A DNA stretch of 64,000 nt from Monocercomonoides exilis (GCA_001643675.2 LSRY02000010.1:1621001-1685000), one strand, 5' to 3'. Positions 18,201-31,324 are shown, counted from the first letter of the stretch. Notes: a model not told the origin generated them from the sequence alone. Program-made: numbers and translations.

Positions 18201-21200
18201 AGGATGAATCGAAAGAAAAAGATGTTGATGATTCAAAACAGAATTCAGAAAAGAATGAAACAGCATCAACTTCAGCTGATGAAATGAAAGATTTAGAAGA
18301 ATATCAAATTGATAATTCAATCGAAACTTCAATGAAAAATGAAGACTTTAAAGCAGATGAACCAAAAGAAATGGAAAAGGATTCTCAAAATGAAGAAGAT
18401 ATTGAAAAAGATCAAGATGATGAGAAAGAAAAAGAAAGAAAAGAAAAAGAAGAACAAAAAGAGTTTGAAGAACTAGTTTCGATAACTGAAGTGCTGGGTG
18501 ATGAAGTTCAAAATAATAAACTTTTGAATGAAGAAGAAGAACAATCTGAAAAAGGAAACTTGCCACTTGAAGAAGAATCGAAAGAAGAAGATAAATCGAA
18601 AGAAACGAAGGAAGATGAAAACATTGACGATATTCAACCAACAGATCAGAATCAAACGAACAATTCTCTTCTTCCAACATCCAGTGACATTGATGTTCAA
18701 AATGATAACAACACAACTGAATCAACCTTGTTTCCATCTCATTTGAAAAGTAGTGAGTCATCTCTTGCTGCAAAAGAGCCACAAGAAATCGAATCTTCAC
18801 TGGAAAATGGAATTCCTCTCAATTGCACTCACTCAATGACACCAGCTCCAGAAACATCAGCTCCTGGTTTAGTTTCAATTCCTTCACAGAGAAGCTTTTC
18901 AACACCTCTTTCCACTTCCACTTCTGCTTCTGCTTCTCATCTTCAGCCAGCTGTATCGGCTCCTTTGCAATCTGAATCTCAAAGTGAAATCCCTCCTGAA
19001 ATCAATAAAAAACCTAAATCTGCTTCTTCTTCTGCTGCTTCTTCTCAGCTCAGAGAAAGTGCATCGAATTATCAATCTCCATTCCATTCTCCAGTTGCGT
19101 TGCATCCAGCACAGCTTGCTGATAAACCAGAGCAATATGAAGAAGAAGAAGAAAAAGAAAAAGAAAAAGAAAAAGAAAATACGCATGTGAATGATGAAGC
19201 AAGCAAAGATGAGAAAAGACAAAAGGAAAATTCTTCGGATAATGTCAATATCAATTTCGAACATAATTCGCCATTTGAGAAAGGTACTTTTCCAATTACT
19301 GAGAATGAAAGCAATAATTGTTCAAAAGAAGAACAAGAAGAACCAAAAAGCTTTTCAAACGCAAAAAAGCAAGATTTCAACGAAATTGATCAATGGCAAA
19401 AACAAGACACAGAAAATGACATTCAACAGCCTTCGAAAATAAATGCAGGCGATTTGCTGCTTTCTCATCATTCGAACTCTGCTTTTTCTCCGATTCAAAA
19501 AACTTTCAGTCAAGAACAAGAAGAGAAAGATAAAGAAGCTGAGGAGAAAAGTGATAATCTCAGCTCTGACAACAAAAGTGCAGGAAATTCAACGACAAAG
19601 AATGAAATAAAGCCAACAAAGAGCAACAAAGTGAAAATTGATTTGCATCCAAAGAATTCAAACGAAAAAGTTGTTTGGGGGAAAGGAGAAAAAGAGGCAG
19701 AGAAAGAAGATACGAACAAATTGCGAGGCGTGAAAAATGTGACAGATGAAAATATTCAAACAGAAAGAGATGAAGACGAAACAAAAAGCAGAAGTGAGAT
19801 TGTTCATACTCCTTTCAGTTATCAAAGTAATTTGGACGAAGAGGAAAAGGAAGAAGGAGAAAGAGAAGGAGTTTATGATGATGGCAATGACGATGCAGAG
19901 GAAGATTTTGATGAAGCCATTGAAGGAGAATTAAAGAACAAGCACAGCAGCGATGACGATCTTGAAGACGATGAAGACGATTCGCTGCTGATGCAGCTTG
20001 TTTTGACGCACACGCCATCGCTGAGTCGAACGCAGAAGATTAAACAGCAGAAGCTCCGTCGATCAGTCACACTGCCATCGCCGGGCGAGTGGTTCACAGA
20101 CAGCATCGCGAAGGAGATTGCAAAGGCAGCGCCGAAGAAAGGGGCAGAATGGGCGAATGAAGAGACACATTCACTGAAGGAGAGCGAAACAGATAGGAAT
20201 GGAAATCAGACTGGGGATGAAGAATATGAGCTGATGGAGGCGTGGGAAGATGTGTTTTCACAGCGATCGCATGAGTCTAACAAGGAAAAGGAAAATAAAG
20301 TGACAGAAATGGAAAGCGAAAAGGAGCCTGAAAAGAAGGAAGAGGAGGAAATGAAAGAGGATGTCAAAGAAGAGGATGAAATTTTACAACCTGAAGTTTA
20401 TTCAACAGAAGTTATTGAACAACAACAACAACAGCAGCAACAGCAGCAACAGCAGCAACAGCAACCACAACAACAGCCAATAGCTGAAGAAGTGAGTGAA
20501 GTTAAAGAAGAAACAGAAGAAGTTTCTTCTTCATCATCCAGAAAAAGCGAAAAGGACGAAGAAATTGAGGATGAACAATTCCATTTTGATGATGAACATA
20601 AAGAGCAACCTCAGGACGAAAAGCTACAGGATGACAAAAATGATAGTAATGCTTCTATTCATTGTTCAAATGAGGAGAATTCGATGGACGTTTGGGGATT
20701 GCTTCGCGATCAGACAGGCAGTCCTTTGATTGACATTCACAAATTTGATAGCAGCAATCAAATTGAAGATGAGAAACAGGATGATTGTATTTTGAGTGAC
20801 GATATTATTGATCTTGTTGAGGAAAGAGCAAATAACAATAAAGAAAGTGAAAATTTCAATGAATCAAATGAGTCTGATTTTGAGAAAGAGGATGGAGAAA
20901 TTGATGAGTGCAAGAATGAAAAGGATCCAAAGGAAGTCGAAAATGAAATCGAAGACGATAAAAAAGAAAAAGAAAAAGAAAAAAAAGAGGAAGAGGAAGA
21001 AGAAGACGATGATTATGAAGAAGAAACAAGTGCGAGTCAATCAACCAAAGATAGTTCTGATGAAAGCGATGTCGTGATGGACAACATGGAAAGCTATGCC
21101 ACTGCTGGAGTTATGAGACTGCTCGAAGGAACAATCAACGTTTCGCAGTTTGAAGAGGATTCTCTTATGTTAAATGAAGATAAAAGAGATTCAACAAAAA

Positions 21201-22726
21201 CAGAGAAAGAAATAACATCAACGGAAGCAAAAGATGGAAACGAAGCGAAAAACTTATCTTCTGTTTCATTTGAAGGAGAACCCAGTTTAATACTCAGCAA
21301 TTCAAACATCAAAGACGATAACAATCAAAACTCCAAGTCAAACTCCAATCCATCTCCTTCAAAACCAGTTCTGTTTTCGCTGACGCCTTCTCGTTCTCCT
21401 TCCTCTTCTGCTGCAATTAACAGACTGCGCCAAGTGGAATACGAACTGCACGCATCTCCTTCTCTTCACTCGCTCCATTCTCCTCATTCTCCTCACTCTC
21501 CTCATTCTTTTCATTCAATCCGAACATCCGACGATTTGCCTTCTCTCCACTCGCCAAGCTCTGTTGCATCGGTGCACACTTCCACGCCTCTCCGACGCCT
21601 TGCTGGCCATTCCTCGTTCTGCTCGCCTTCAACTGATCATTTCTTCGGTGCATCAAACATTTCTCAGCACAGCCTTTCCTCGTATGCTTCTCAACCGTCT
21701 TTGGCTACCCCCATTTTCCCACATTCGCTTCATTCCTCGTCATCGCCTTCTCCTCCTCCTCCGCTTGTACCTCCTCTTCGTCTTCCCCAAAAGAATTCAG
21801 TTTCAAACTCACAAGAATTACTGGCTTCTTCTCAAAATGAAACAGCTTCATCATCTTCTCCATCACCCGATGCTTTTTCTTCACCAATTCCCAGAAAGCT
21901 GTCAACAACCAAGTCAAACAGATTCACGCCCATCCAATCAACTCCTCTGTTTTCTCGGCATCTCTCTTCTTCTCTCTCTCTTTCTCCTCTTCCGGCTGCT
22001 GACACTCCTTCCTCTTCCTCCAACGAGCATTCGCCAAATGATATTTCTCAAACAGCTGACAATGCATTCACAGACCGATCTTCAACTTCTTTGAGCTCTT
22101 CTGCCTCAGCAATATCAGCATCGCAAGTGAATCAGCTGTTTGAGACGTTTTCGCCGCATCCATCTCCCCCTCTTCCTTCTCCTTCGACGCCTTCGACGCC
22201 TTTCTCTGTTGCTACAACAGCAACAACAGCAGCTTCTTCTTCATCGCCTTCTCCACTTCGCTCTCTTTCTGTGCGTGTGATGATGTCACTTTCGTCGTCG
22301 TCATCATCATCATCTTCTTCTTCTTCTTCTTCTCTTTCAAAACCTTCAACGGATCTTCCTTCTCCTTCACAAGCTTCGGATTCTTTGTTGGGCGATGCGA
22401 ATACTCATTCGAAATTGAATGAAGCAAGCAACGAGATGATTGAATCAGTTGAAGAAGAAGGAAAAGCTAAAGAAGAAGAAGAAATGGAAGGAGAAGAAAA
22501 AAGAGAAGAAGAAGAAGCAGAAGCAAAGAGCAGAGAAGGCAGCCACCCGACAATCACAAGAACGCTGTGTATAGCTGAATCGGAGACAACAGAAACGATT
22601 GAGCCAACAAAAGATGAAGCAATGGATGCATTTTTCCAGACTATTGATGATATAACGGCAACTGCCGCTCAAATAGAATTAAATGCAATATCTCAGACAA
22701 TTCAGCAAAACACTTCTTTTAGTTGA
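9267..22726 (+). CDS. giant low-complexity exon, probable C-terminal part of the helicase
   Basis: One stop-free frame of about 4,485 codons ending in TGA. There is no ATG near its start. It joins exon 9122-9205 in frame through donor GTTTGA (9206) and an acceptor at 9265-9266, giving DKQNKEKDETVIADVAF. Roughly: codons 1-150 are ordinary and basic; codons 150-1950 are Ser/Pro-rich with His runs; codons 1950-3100 are Glu/Lys/Asp-rich; then Ser/Pro and Glu blocks alternate, with a Gln run coded at 20421-20478, to the end. A few islands of normal complexity occur, for example around 20.0-20.1 kb (LLMQLVLTHTPSLSRTQKIK) and the last 50 residues. No fold is recognised. Likely an extended, disordered, heavily phosphorylated scaffold-like tail. 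It could instead be a separate gene, but the open splice path from the helicase argues for fusion. Confidence 0.75.
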
Positions 22727-22992
22727 ACGGATTTTCTGAAACTTAAAAAACCTAATTATGTTGTTATTGATTTTTTTGAAAAATGTTTATGTTATGTTTA
22801 TATTTAGTTTTATTTTTCCAAATTTTTGCGCAATTTTACAAAATACGAATAAATCTTATTTTATATGTTATTTTTATCGTATGTTTTAAATTTAAAAAGA
22901 CATTTTGTTGTTTTATTGCGAAATGAAAAATGAAATATTTATTTATAGGAGCGAAATATGGTCTCTGATCATACTCATACAAAAATATACAA
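22727..22992. other. intergenic spacer, helicase 3' end to AIP1 promoter
   Basis: Strongly AT-rich 266 bp holding the 3' UTR of the giant gene and the promoter of the AIP1 gene. No other feature is seen. Confidence 0.6.
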
Positions 22993-25289
22993 ATGTCATC
23001 TCTGTCATTAAGTTTGAAACATTATTTTATGACTGTGATTTATAAACTGTGTTTTTGTTAAAAGATTCGGTTTATGCACCTGGTCCAAACACAGAACGAG
23101 GAAAGCCAACTCGTTTGACACATAGCCCAAAAGGTGATGAAATCGTCTATGCCTCTGGAAATGTTATAGTCATTCGGAATGTTGCTGATCCAATGATTGC
23201 GGACATTTTCACAGGACATCGTGCAAAAACTACCGTGGGAAGAATCGCACCAAGTGGTTATTACTGTGCTTCAGCTGGTATAAAAATTATTTTCTTGATA
23301 TCTTTTATATTTTATAACTTTAATAAAATTTTACGTTTGTAGATTCTCAGGGAAATGTTATGGTCTGGGATTTGGTCAATAAAGTCGAACATATTGTGAA
23401 ATATCAGAAAAAGAGTTTCTCAAATGGTGTACTTGATCTCGATTGGACAGAAGATAGCAAACGTATTTGCGTTGTTGGAGATGGAAAAGACACGTTTGTA
23501 ATTCCTTATTTTTCGATTTTTGTCTTTTTTATAGAAATAATTTTCATTTTCTTTTTTCATTGATTATTATTTCAACATTGTTGAACAGCAAAGCAGAAGT
23601 TTGGATGTGGGATTCTGGTTCAAGTACAGGTGAGATATCTGGACACACAAGCAGAGTTCAGGGATGCGCAATAAAGCAAACTCGTCCATATCGTCTTGCA
23701 ACTTGTGGTGAAGATATGCTCACGAATTTTTATAAAGGTCCTCCATTCAGATTTGATCACTCGAACAGAGATAACACAAGATTTGTCAACACTGTTGAAT
23801 ATGCTCCAGATGGGTCGATCTTTGCAACAGGAGGAGGAGACAAAAAAATCTGCATCTATGATGGTGTTGAGGGAACAAAGAAGTGCGAGATGAGCAACGA
23901 AGATGAGCACAAATTATCAATCTTTTCAATTGGCTTTTCGTTGGATGGGAAATCGCTGCTGTCGTGCTCTGCAGATAAGACAGTGAAGCTGTGGGATGTT
24001 GAGACACAGAAGTGTGTGTCAACAATGAAGGCGAGAGAAACACCAGAGCTCTGCGACACGCCAGTTGGCTGCACATTCACCACGCTCGGTGCTGTTGTTG
24101 CCACTCTCCGTGGAGACCTGTGTGTGTATGATCCTCGTGTAACTGACGTGTTCACCCCAGTGAAGGTTATTCGCGGGCACAACAAGCCCATTCAAGGTTT
24201 GGATGTTGTGCATCGCCCAGCTGGCTCAAGCGAAGCATCGTCCTCAGCAACACCATCAGGCGAGTCGCACGAGGATGAATCTTCACATCGTGTGAACTTT
24301 GTGTCTGCGTCAATCGACGGGCAAGCACTTCAGTTTAACGAGCGTGCTGGATCACTTGCGGGAGAAGCTGGATACAAGCACGAAGGGCAGCCTTTGTGTG
24401 CTGTTGTTGCTACACCAACGACGATGGTGACACTCGGAATGGAAGGAAACATCGTGTTTTCGCAGACTGAAGAGGCGAAAGCAGCTGCTGCTGCAGAAGT
24501 GAAGCCTGTCAAGAAGCCATTTGAGATGCCCCAGTCACTTGCGCTTCTGTCTGAAGGTGAGTTTGTTGTTGCCGCTGCCCAGAGGAAGATTACAGTGTGG
24601 AAGTGCAGCACAAACGAGGCTGATGTTGCCGCTCCAATCTGCGAAGCCCCGACTGATTACAATGTGACATGCATGGCCTCACAGCTGAGCAAGAACATTT
24701 TTGCTGTTGGAGGATCAGACCAATTTGTACACTTCTGGAAGTTTGAAGCCGAAGAGAAGAAGATTGTTGAATATGGTTTGTTTTTTTTTATTATTATTAT
24801 TAAATATTAAATATTCGAATCTGATCATTTTGTTCAAAAAAATTGATTACAAATTTGCTCTTTCTGATATTCTCTATTTTTTATCATTTATTTTCATTTC
24901 AAATTTCAACAGCCAAATCAAAGGGCAAATACGCAGGTGCAGTTTCAGCAGTTGCTCTATCATCAGACGGTGCAATGTTTGCAGCAGCGCGCGACAGGTT
25001 CATTTGCATTGGAAAATTATGTGACACAGATGTGTCTGATCTGAATGAGCAGTTCCTTCTGCACACATCACGTGTGGCTGCTGTTGCCTTCTCACCTGAC
25101 AACACGAGGCTTCTGTCGGCTGGCCTTGACTGCCAGATATTTGTGTGGGATGTGAACGATCAGGAGAAGTTCATCAAGCAAGTTGGATGCCATGCTCCCC
25201 AGGGCATTTCTGGTGCTAAGTGGCTGAATAACACCTCTATTATTACAAGCGGTGCAGATGGCGTTATTAGAAAGTGGGTTGTTGCGTAA
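22993..25289 (+). CDS. AIP1: actin-interacting protein 1 (AIP1/WDR1), WD40 repeats
   Basis: Five exons: 22993-23011, 23065-23277, 23343-23493, 23589-24775, 24913-25289; spliced length is 649 codons including TAA, close to the family's usual 600-odd residues. AIP1 helps ADF/cofilin disassemble actin filaments in the cytoplasm. Diagnostic family blocks, in order: NTERGKPT (cf. VERG), YASGNVIVIRN, LDLDWTEDSKRICVVGDGKD, WDSGSSTGEISGH, RPYRLATCGEDMLTNFYKGP, the paired propellers, and a last repeat ITSGADGVIRKWVVA matching the usual end of WDR1. The first exon gives only seven residues (MSSLSLN); donor GTTTGA at 23012 joins it exactly in frame. Other donors are GTATAA, GTTTGT and GTTTGT. The second propeller has an Ala/Ser-rich insertion near residue 300. 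The gene is convergent with CFAP20. Confidence 0.95.
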
Positions 25290-25926
25290 TTCTCTTTGAT
25301 GTTTTTCCCATGCTTTCCTCTATCAAGAAATCAAAGAAAATGATTCATGTTCATTTTCTTGAGAATTCTTGATGTTATTGTTTGTTTAGTGATTAATAAT
25401 GTGACGATAATGTAATTTTTAATACTGTGTTTTTTTAACCTGTCAGTTTTCTGTTCAAAGCTACTAAATAATCTTTCGTTGTTTATCCATTCCACATGAA
25501 TGAACACCAACTGAAAACTTTTTATGCATCAACGCAATGAGGTTTTTGACTTTGTTGGTCAGTTTATTTAATTTTCACATCTCCTTTTTAATATTTTAAT
25601 TTTTCACGATGTTTTGTCGACTTTCAAATAAAAAAAGATAAATCTTAAACATAATAATTCAAATCATATACATTGCTTTAACCTGAAACATTCGTTATTT
25701 CATTAGCATTTTGACAGAAATTTTTAAACAAATTAATTTCGCACTCTGATTTGTGATAAAGTATTTAAATCAAGTTTGTTACATGTGGATGAAGAAAAGA
25801 GAGAACAAAGTGTAAAATGAAAATAAAAAAACAATACAATTAATTAAAGAGGAGAGGTGAATTGGGTCTGGGGAAAAAATGTAGGAAGAATTGATTTTCG
25901 TTGAATTGAATCCCAGACTTAAATTC
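25290..25926. other. convergent 3' spacer between AIP1 and CFAP20
   Basis: AT-rich 637 bp holding both 3' UTRs. No open frame or repeat of note is seen. Confidence 0.6.
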
Positions 25927-26796
25927 TTATGCCTCTGTTATCAAAAATAAAAACGAAAAAATAAATAAATAAATTTATAAATTGATGAAAAAATAAAGAT
26001 AGGTGCACACTTGTTGGAAGATAAAGTTTGAATTCAGCTGGAAGCTCTTCCTCGGAATACAGTCTGTCAGAAAAGTAGATTCTCCTCAGACGGCAGTTGC
26101 AATGAACTTGCACGCGAAGAGTTTCAAGATAATTTGTACCATATGCCCTTCTTGTGAAATCAGAAAGATTGAATTGAATTTGATTCCAGCCATCATCTAA
26201 ATTCATTGGAATTGTGCAAATAAATGGCTTTACACGAGTTGCACTCTATTTGATTCAAATATAATAAAAAAAAACACCACAATTTTATTAGAAAAAAGGA
26301 AAGGATAAATTCAGCAATACTTGATAATTGCTTGCTCTGAAACGACGCTTGATACTTTTATCATCAAGAACTTGAACTTCAAAAGAGAAATATTTCTTCA
26401 TCTGAAAATTATTTCAAGCTATGGTTAAGAATAATAAATAATTCATCAAATCAATACATTTTTAATAATCATCACCAAGAATGGAAGCTTGATTCCAAGA
26501 GTTTTTGCAGGATCGGCAGGACAAGTAATATAACATGTCGCCACGTTTGTGCCAATAATTTCGATAACAGAAGTTTGAATGTGTGGATCTGTTATACGCT
26601 TTATATGTCCATTTTCAACTATTTAGCAAACGAATCATCACAAATAAATAATTTTATAAGATATTGCAAATAGTTCGAATAAATTAAATGAAATTAAAAT
26701 CATTTTATTACCATGCTGTCCCCAGATTGCAAGTGGTTTGCTACCAATTGAGTACAATATTGAAAGAAAGCCTGATTGGAACGTAGTTTTGAACAT
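25927..26796 (-). CDS. CFAP20: cilia- and flagella-associated protein 20 (CFAP20/BUG22)
   Basis: Five exons on the minus strand: 26796-26712, 26618-26458, 26401-26321, 26245-26011, 25934-25927; 190 codons including TAA, against about 193 residues in the family. CFAP20 is an inner-junction protein of axonemal doublet microtubules and basal bodies. The match is nearly complete: [20 protein letters not shown] at the start, [78 protein letters not shown], then LPTKA. The last exon codes only two residues and the stop, through donor GTGTGC. Its presence says the organism builds cilia or centrioles. The start is 83 bp from the start of the divergent Nsa1 gene. Confidence 0.97.
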
Positions 26797-26879
26797 TTTC
26801 AAACGGTCTTACACCCTTTACCGTAAACAATTTTGATCAAAATGCGAACCACAAGTTATCTTTTATTTGGACTTTTTTT
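26797..26879. promoter_or_regulatory. shared bidirectional promoter, CFAP20 / NSA1
   Basis: Only 83 bp separate the two divergent start codons, so both core promoters must lie here or inside the coding ends. A palindrome-like TTTACCGTAAACA occurs at about 26816-26828. No recognisable TATA box is assigned. Confidence 0.6.
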
Positions 26880-29116
26880 ATGTTTCGTCTTGCTGTTGGA
26901 GATTCAACAGGATTACTCAAGTGTTTGTTATTTATTTTGTTTTACTATAAAATATTTTTCAATTTTGTAATTTGATCTCCAAATTTGGACTGACATTTTT
27001 AAATTTTCTACTTTGCAATAGGCGTCGTTCCATCTTCTCCTACCGAAAATCATAAGTTCGGTTATCAATTGCAAAAATCTGTTATCTCTAACTTGGAACC
27101 GCTCACTTGTGGAAATAGAGTTTGCTTTAAAATTAGCCACATTTTTTTATATTTGATGCTATTTTCGATTCATCTTTGAATAAAATAAGATTTTATGCTC
27201 ACGAGGTCAAACAATAGTTCAAATGTACGAACTTCCAGAGAGAAAAACAAAAAGTGAAAGACGTATGAAAGCGAGTACAGAGGAATCAGAAGTTTCTGGA
27301 TATGGAGTTGGGGTATTTTCAAGAAAAGATGGAAGAATCACTTCTTTAACAGCTTTGCCGACTAAACTACTGAGAAAGTCATTGTCCTTTAGCGATGATT
27401 CATTGCCAGATTGTGCTTTTGGTGCAACAACTGAAGGGGTTTTGAGATTGTTTGAAATCAATCACACACACAAACTTTTAGATTACTATACTGGTGAAAA
27501 ATTAAAGTTTCCAACTTACAACGAACCATTGCTTTCATTTATGACAGAACGTTTGATGAGTTCATTTATGAAAAAGTGAAAATGAAACTGAATTTCAATA
27601 TATATATTCATTCTTTTTTTTAGCTCACATAAAAAGAGGAAGAGTGGATCTTGCATCTTTTTACAATTCCAGAGAACTTCGTGTGGTGACTGTCGGAAAG
27701 CGCACGTCGTTGAAAGTCTGGGATTTCAAGGAAGCCAACGGGAAGGACAAGTTGGAGCCTTCCAAAGGAACAATTCTGTTTGAGTCCAGGAATCTCCCGA
27801 ACGACTCGTACAATCTGCGCAGAAACCTTCCGTTTTCTGATGTCCGCTACAAGCCGCGAGAGGCGAGCATCATCGGCGCAGTCACAGAAGCGCGGCAGTT
27901 CACTCTGTATGACACGAGGGTGGACAGGCGGCCGGTTGTGCTTATGACAAAGATTGGCAGAGCAGCGCTGACAAGCCTGACTTTTCCGGCGGATCACATT
28001 GAGCAGTGGATTTGGACAGCAGACGATGCAGAGAAGAGAAGGTGCTCGAAAATGACGAAGGCGAAGAGAAGGAAGGAGAGGAAGATGAAGAAAGAGGGAA
28101 AGAAAAAGATGGATGATGATGAAAAGAAAAAGGGTGGAGATGATGAAGACAGCGATGATGATTCCAATGAAGATGAAGATGAAAAGGAAGGTAAAATCGA
28201 TGAAGACGAAGAAGAAGAAGCAGCGTCCTCCAGCGACAACTACCCTCTTTCACCGTACATCCACAACGAGCACCACGTCATGTTCAGCAATGCCGATGGT
28301 CACATCTACGTTGCTGACTTGAGACACACAAAGAAACCGGCTTATTCGCTTCCCTCTCCAAGTGCTTCTGTCACACAGATCATTGCGCACCCGACGCTTC
28401 CGCTGCTTGCTGCTGTGGGCTATTCAAGATACACTTATGTGTATGATCTGCGCAAGATGAAAGTGAGTCATAAGGTTTGTGTATTTTTCTATTATTTTGT
28501 GTGGATGTTATAAAAATTCATCTTTTTTGTTTATTTATTTATTTATTTCTAAATATGTTTGTATCTGACACAATAAACATCGTATTTTCTTTTCATTTGC
28601 TAAAAAATAAAGTTCTTTTTGGGGCAAAAGCAAACCAGTGTTGCCTTTTTGCCTTCTTCTTTGGATTTCCTTCCACAATTAGATTCAGATCCAATGAACG
28701 GGCGCTGGAAAAGCTCCAAGCAAATCCAAGAAGAGGAAATGAAGAAAAAGAAAGAAGAAGGAGGAAAGGGAAAAGAAGAGAAAAAAGAGGCAGATGAAGA
28801 AGAGGAAATGGCTCCAAAGAAGAGATATCGTTCTGAACACGACTTGGAAAAGGCAACGAAAAAAATGGGGATAAAAACACGCTCGTTGGACGAAGGGGAG
28901 CATGAAGAAGATGACAGTGAAGATTATGACAGTGGTGATAGTGATGATGATGATGATGATGATGATGATTCAGAAGGATCGGAAGGATCAGAAGGATCTG
29001 AGGGAATGTCAAGTGAAAGTTATGATAGTGGCGATGAAGATGATGAGAGCGATGGCGGATACAGCGATGAAGGAAGCTATTCAGAGGATGAAGGGAGCGA
29101 ATCTGATGATGAATGA
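26880..29116 (+). CDS. NSA1: ribosome biogenesis protein Nsa1/WDR74, WD40
   Basis: Exons 26880-26922, 27022-27119, 27190-27575 (or 27559), 27637 (or 27624)-28474, 28613-29116; either choice at the third intron keeps frame, giving about 622 codons. Nsa1/WDR74 acts on pre-60S ribosomes in the nucleolus. Evidence: the start MFRLAVGDSTGLLK, the blade CSRGQTIVQMYELPER, ATTEGVLRLFE, then SLKVWDFKEANG, the block VRYKPREASIIGAVTEARQF plus TLYDTRVDRRPV, DGHIYVADLRHTKKPAYSL, and SRYTYVYDLRKMKVSHK before the final exon. These follow the WDR74 order. A 70-residue Lys/Glu/Asp insertion interrupts the propeller at about residues 310-380. The last exon ends in a highly acidic tail (poly-Asp, SEG repeats). 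Donors include GTTTGT, GTTTGC and GTTTGT. Confidence 0.88.
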
Positions 29117-29302
29117 AGCTATTTGAAATGAAAATAAATGATTTTAATTGTATTTTTATTATTTATTTGTTTGTTTGTCACTTCACTTCATTTCACAAAA
29201 AAATTTTAAAGATATTTCATAAAAAATATTCAAACTTAAACATAATTATCAAACAGGAGTTCATTTTATTTGAGAAAAAAATATTGCGTTGTATTTGATC
29301 AG

Positions 29303-29357
<55 letters not shown>

Positions 29358-29633
29358 CTGCAAAAATACTTAATTGAAATAAATCACATTTATCTTAAGC
29401 AATTGTTTTGTTCTTTTTTAATTATTAATTATCGTAAAAGCGAGGTTAATTTATTTTATTCCTTCGGAACAAAGCACAATCTTATTTTTGAAATGAATAA
29501 CAAACAAAAAAATAAAATAGTTCGTGAAATGAATTTACAAAAATAAAAAAGAGTAAATATTGATGTTTCAAAAGAGTTACAAGATTGAGATTAAAAAGAA
29601 AGGCAAAGCAAAGCAAAGCAAAGCAAAATGTTA
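29117..29633. other. convergent 3' spacer with a long A run
   Basis: AT-rich sequence between convergent genes. 29303-29355 is an uninterrupted run of 53 A. A small AAAGC pentamer repeat lies at about 29601-29626. Nothing coding is seen. Confidence 0.7.
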
Positions 29634-31324
29634 TCATTGAGCTTTATTTGCATCTGGCTGGTAAACATGCACACGATAAATACAAGTGTAGTTGGGATGC
29701 CCATGATTCGACAAGAACCTAAAGCGAACAGAGTCGCACTTCAACTTCGATGCTGCTTCTGATGTGAATGTCTGAAACCCTCCTTTTCTCGCATCGTAGA
29801 TACCTCTAATGATTTCCTCCTCAAACACCCGTGTGATGCCTCTTTTGCCAAAGCTCTTCTTCTGCTGTTGTTGCAGCATCACTTCTTTGATATTCCCTCT
29901 GTCTTCTCCAACTCCACAGCTCCCCAGCCCTCTCGTGCTTTCGTGGCACAGACACGTTGCTGTGAAGTTTGCAGGAGCAGAACTCACATCAGATGCTGTT
30001 TGAGGGATGATATGCCCAATGGCGACGGATTGCACGTGAGAAGGCTGAGAAAGAGAAACTGTCAGCCCGCTCCTCTGCCCAGACAGCGCCAAGCAGCCAC
30101 CGATGGAAAGTGGAGATGGCTAATGTTTAAAAAATATTTAAAAAAAAGTTTTAAAAAATTAAAATAATTTTGTATTTATTTCATTGGAATAGAAAATAAA
30201 TGTCATACGCTTAATACTATATCAGGGATAAATCGGTTTTCGTTGTTGTTTTTCCTTGAAATAAAAGTGATTTCTTCATCTGCCTCGTTGCTTTGTTGAT
30301 GAACATTCGCATTTGATGATGTTTGTGTTTTTTCTTTTTCTTCTTTTCCTTCTTCGTACAACTTCGAGTGGCTTTCCACAAACGCATGCCACGTAAGCGC
30401 TGCAAGATTGACTTTCTTTTCTCCTTCCGATGCAACTGCAAGTTGAGCGTGCACTTCCTTTGCGATTTCACTAACCTGTTGCTTTTCTGTCTCTGATAAT
30501 GTTATTTCTTCGTCTTTAGTTTCATTCATCTTTCGAACTTGTTCATACAGTTCAGTAAAATTCTGCACAAGTGATTTAAACATCTCTTCTGTAACTTTCC
30601 CTTCTGGCTTTTGCCTTTTGAAAATACCTTTCAAATTCCAATTTCTTTTTATTTGTTCCATCTTTGGCTGTAATACTTGTGTTTGTAGCCATTCTTTGCT
30701 CTGATCTTTTCTCAACTCAGAAAACACCACAGGAAGAACGAAGAAAGAAGAAGCGAACGCGAAGATAGTAAAATAAAGAAGAATTTTCAAAAACATATTA
30801 CGCGATGCACATCGAACAGCAGGGCCAACACAATACTTATTCAAGAAGAAATCTTTCTCTGGAGTATTATCTCTCCTAACCAATTCTTTCTGAAGATGTT
30901 GCAACTTACCTGCTGACTGTTTATCATTGCGGTGCCACAGATTTCGAAGCTTAGCAAAAAATCCTTGTGATTGTTTCTGCTTCCTTTCTCCTTTAGAATC
31001 TTCTTCAATATCTGGGACAGCATATATTGGTCTTGGTGACGCAGTTGGATCAGAATCATCTGGAGAATAAGAAACCGGACGAAGAGGAGAAAGATATGGC
31101 GAAACAGAAATTGAAGTTTCAACTTCTGGAGTATTTGTTGATGATCTACTTCTTGCAGATGAAAAAGTTTCAGTAATTGGATCAAAACTTGGTGAATTTT
31201 CTGATTTTGTTGGATGTTCAAGCGGATACTCATCTATCATTTGTTCCTCTAACTGTAAATTCACATTTTGATCAGAATTATGTTGCAATTCTCTCATTCG
31301 TGTCTTAACAATTTTATAAGACAT
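29634..31324 (-). CDS. SUN-domain nuclear envelope protein
   Basis: Two exons, 31324-30209 and 30119-29634, joined through donor GTATGA; 533 residues, ending TGA. SUN proteins span the inner nuclear membrane and bind KASH proteins in the perinuclear space to link nucleus and cytoskeleton. Residues 1-175 are polar and Ser/Pro-rich (nucleoplasmic side). A membrane segment follows at about 178-200 (KILLYFTIFAFASSFFVLPV). Residues 200-350 are a helical, coiled-coil-like spacer. The SUN domain begins near the splice site and ends in FRFLSNHGHPNYTCIYRVHV, the most conserved SUN block. The SSAPANFT stretch matches the usual SAPKDF block. The N-terminal edge of the SUN fold is weakly conserved. I chose ATG 31324 because no ATG lies upstream in frame. 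Confidence 0.9.

Noticed and set aside
9492-22672. Dozens of 60-180 codon frames on both strands within the giant exon
   Set aside because: All are Leu/Ser- or Lys/Arg-biased shadows of repetitive codons in the long frame.
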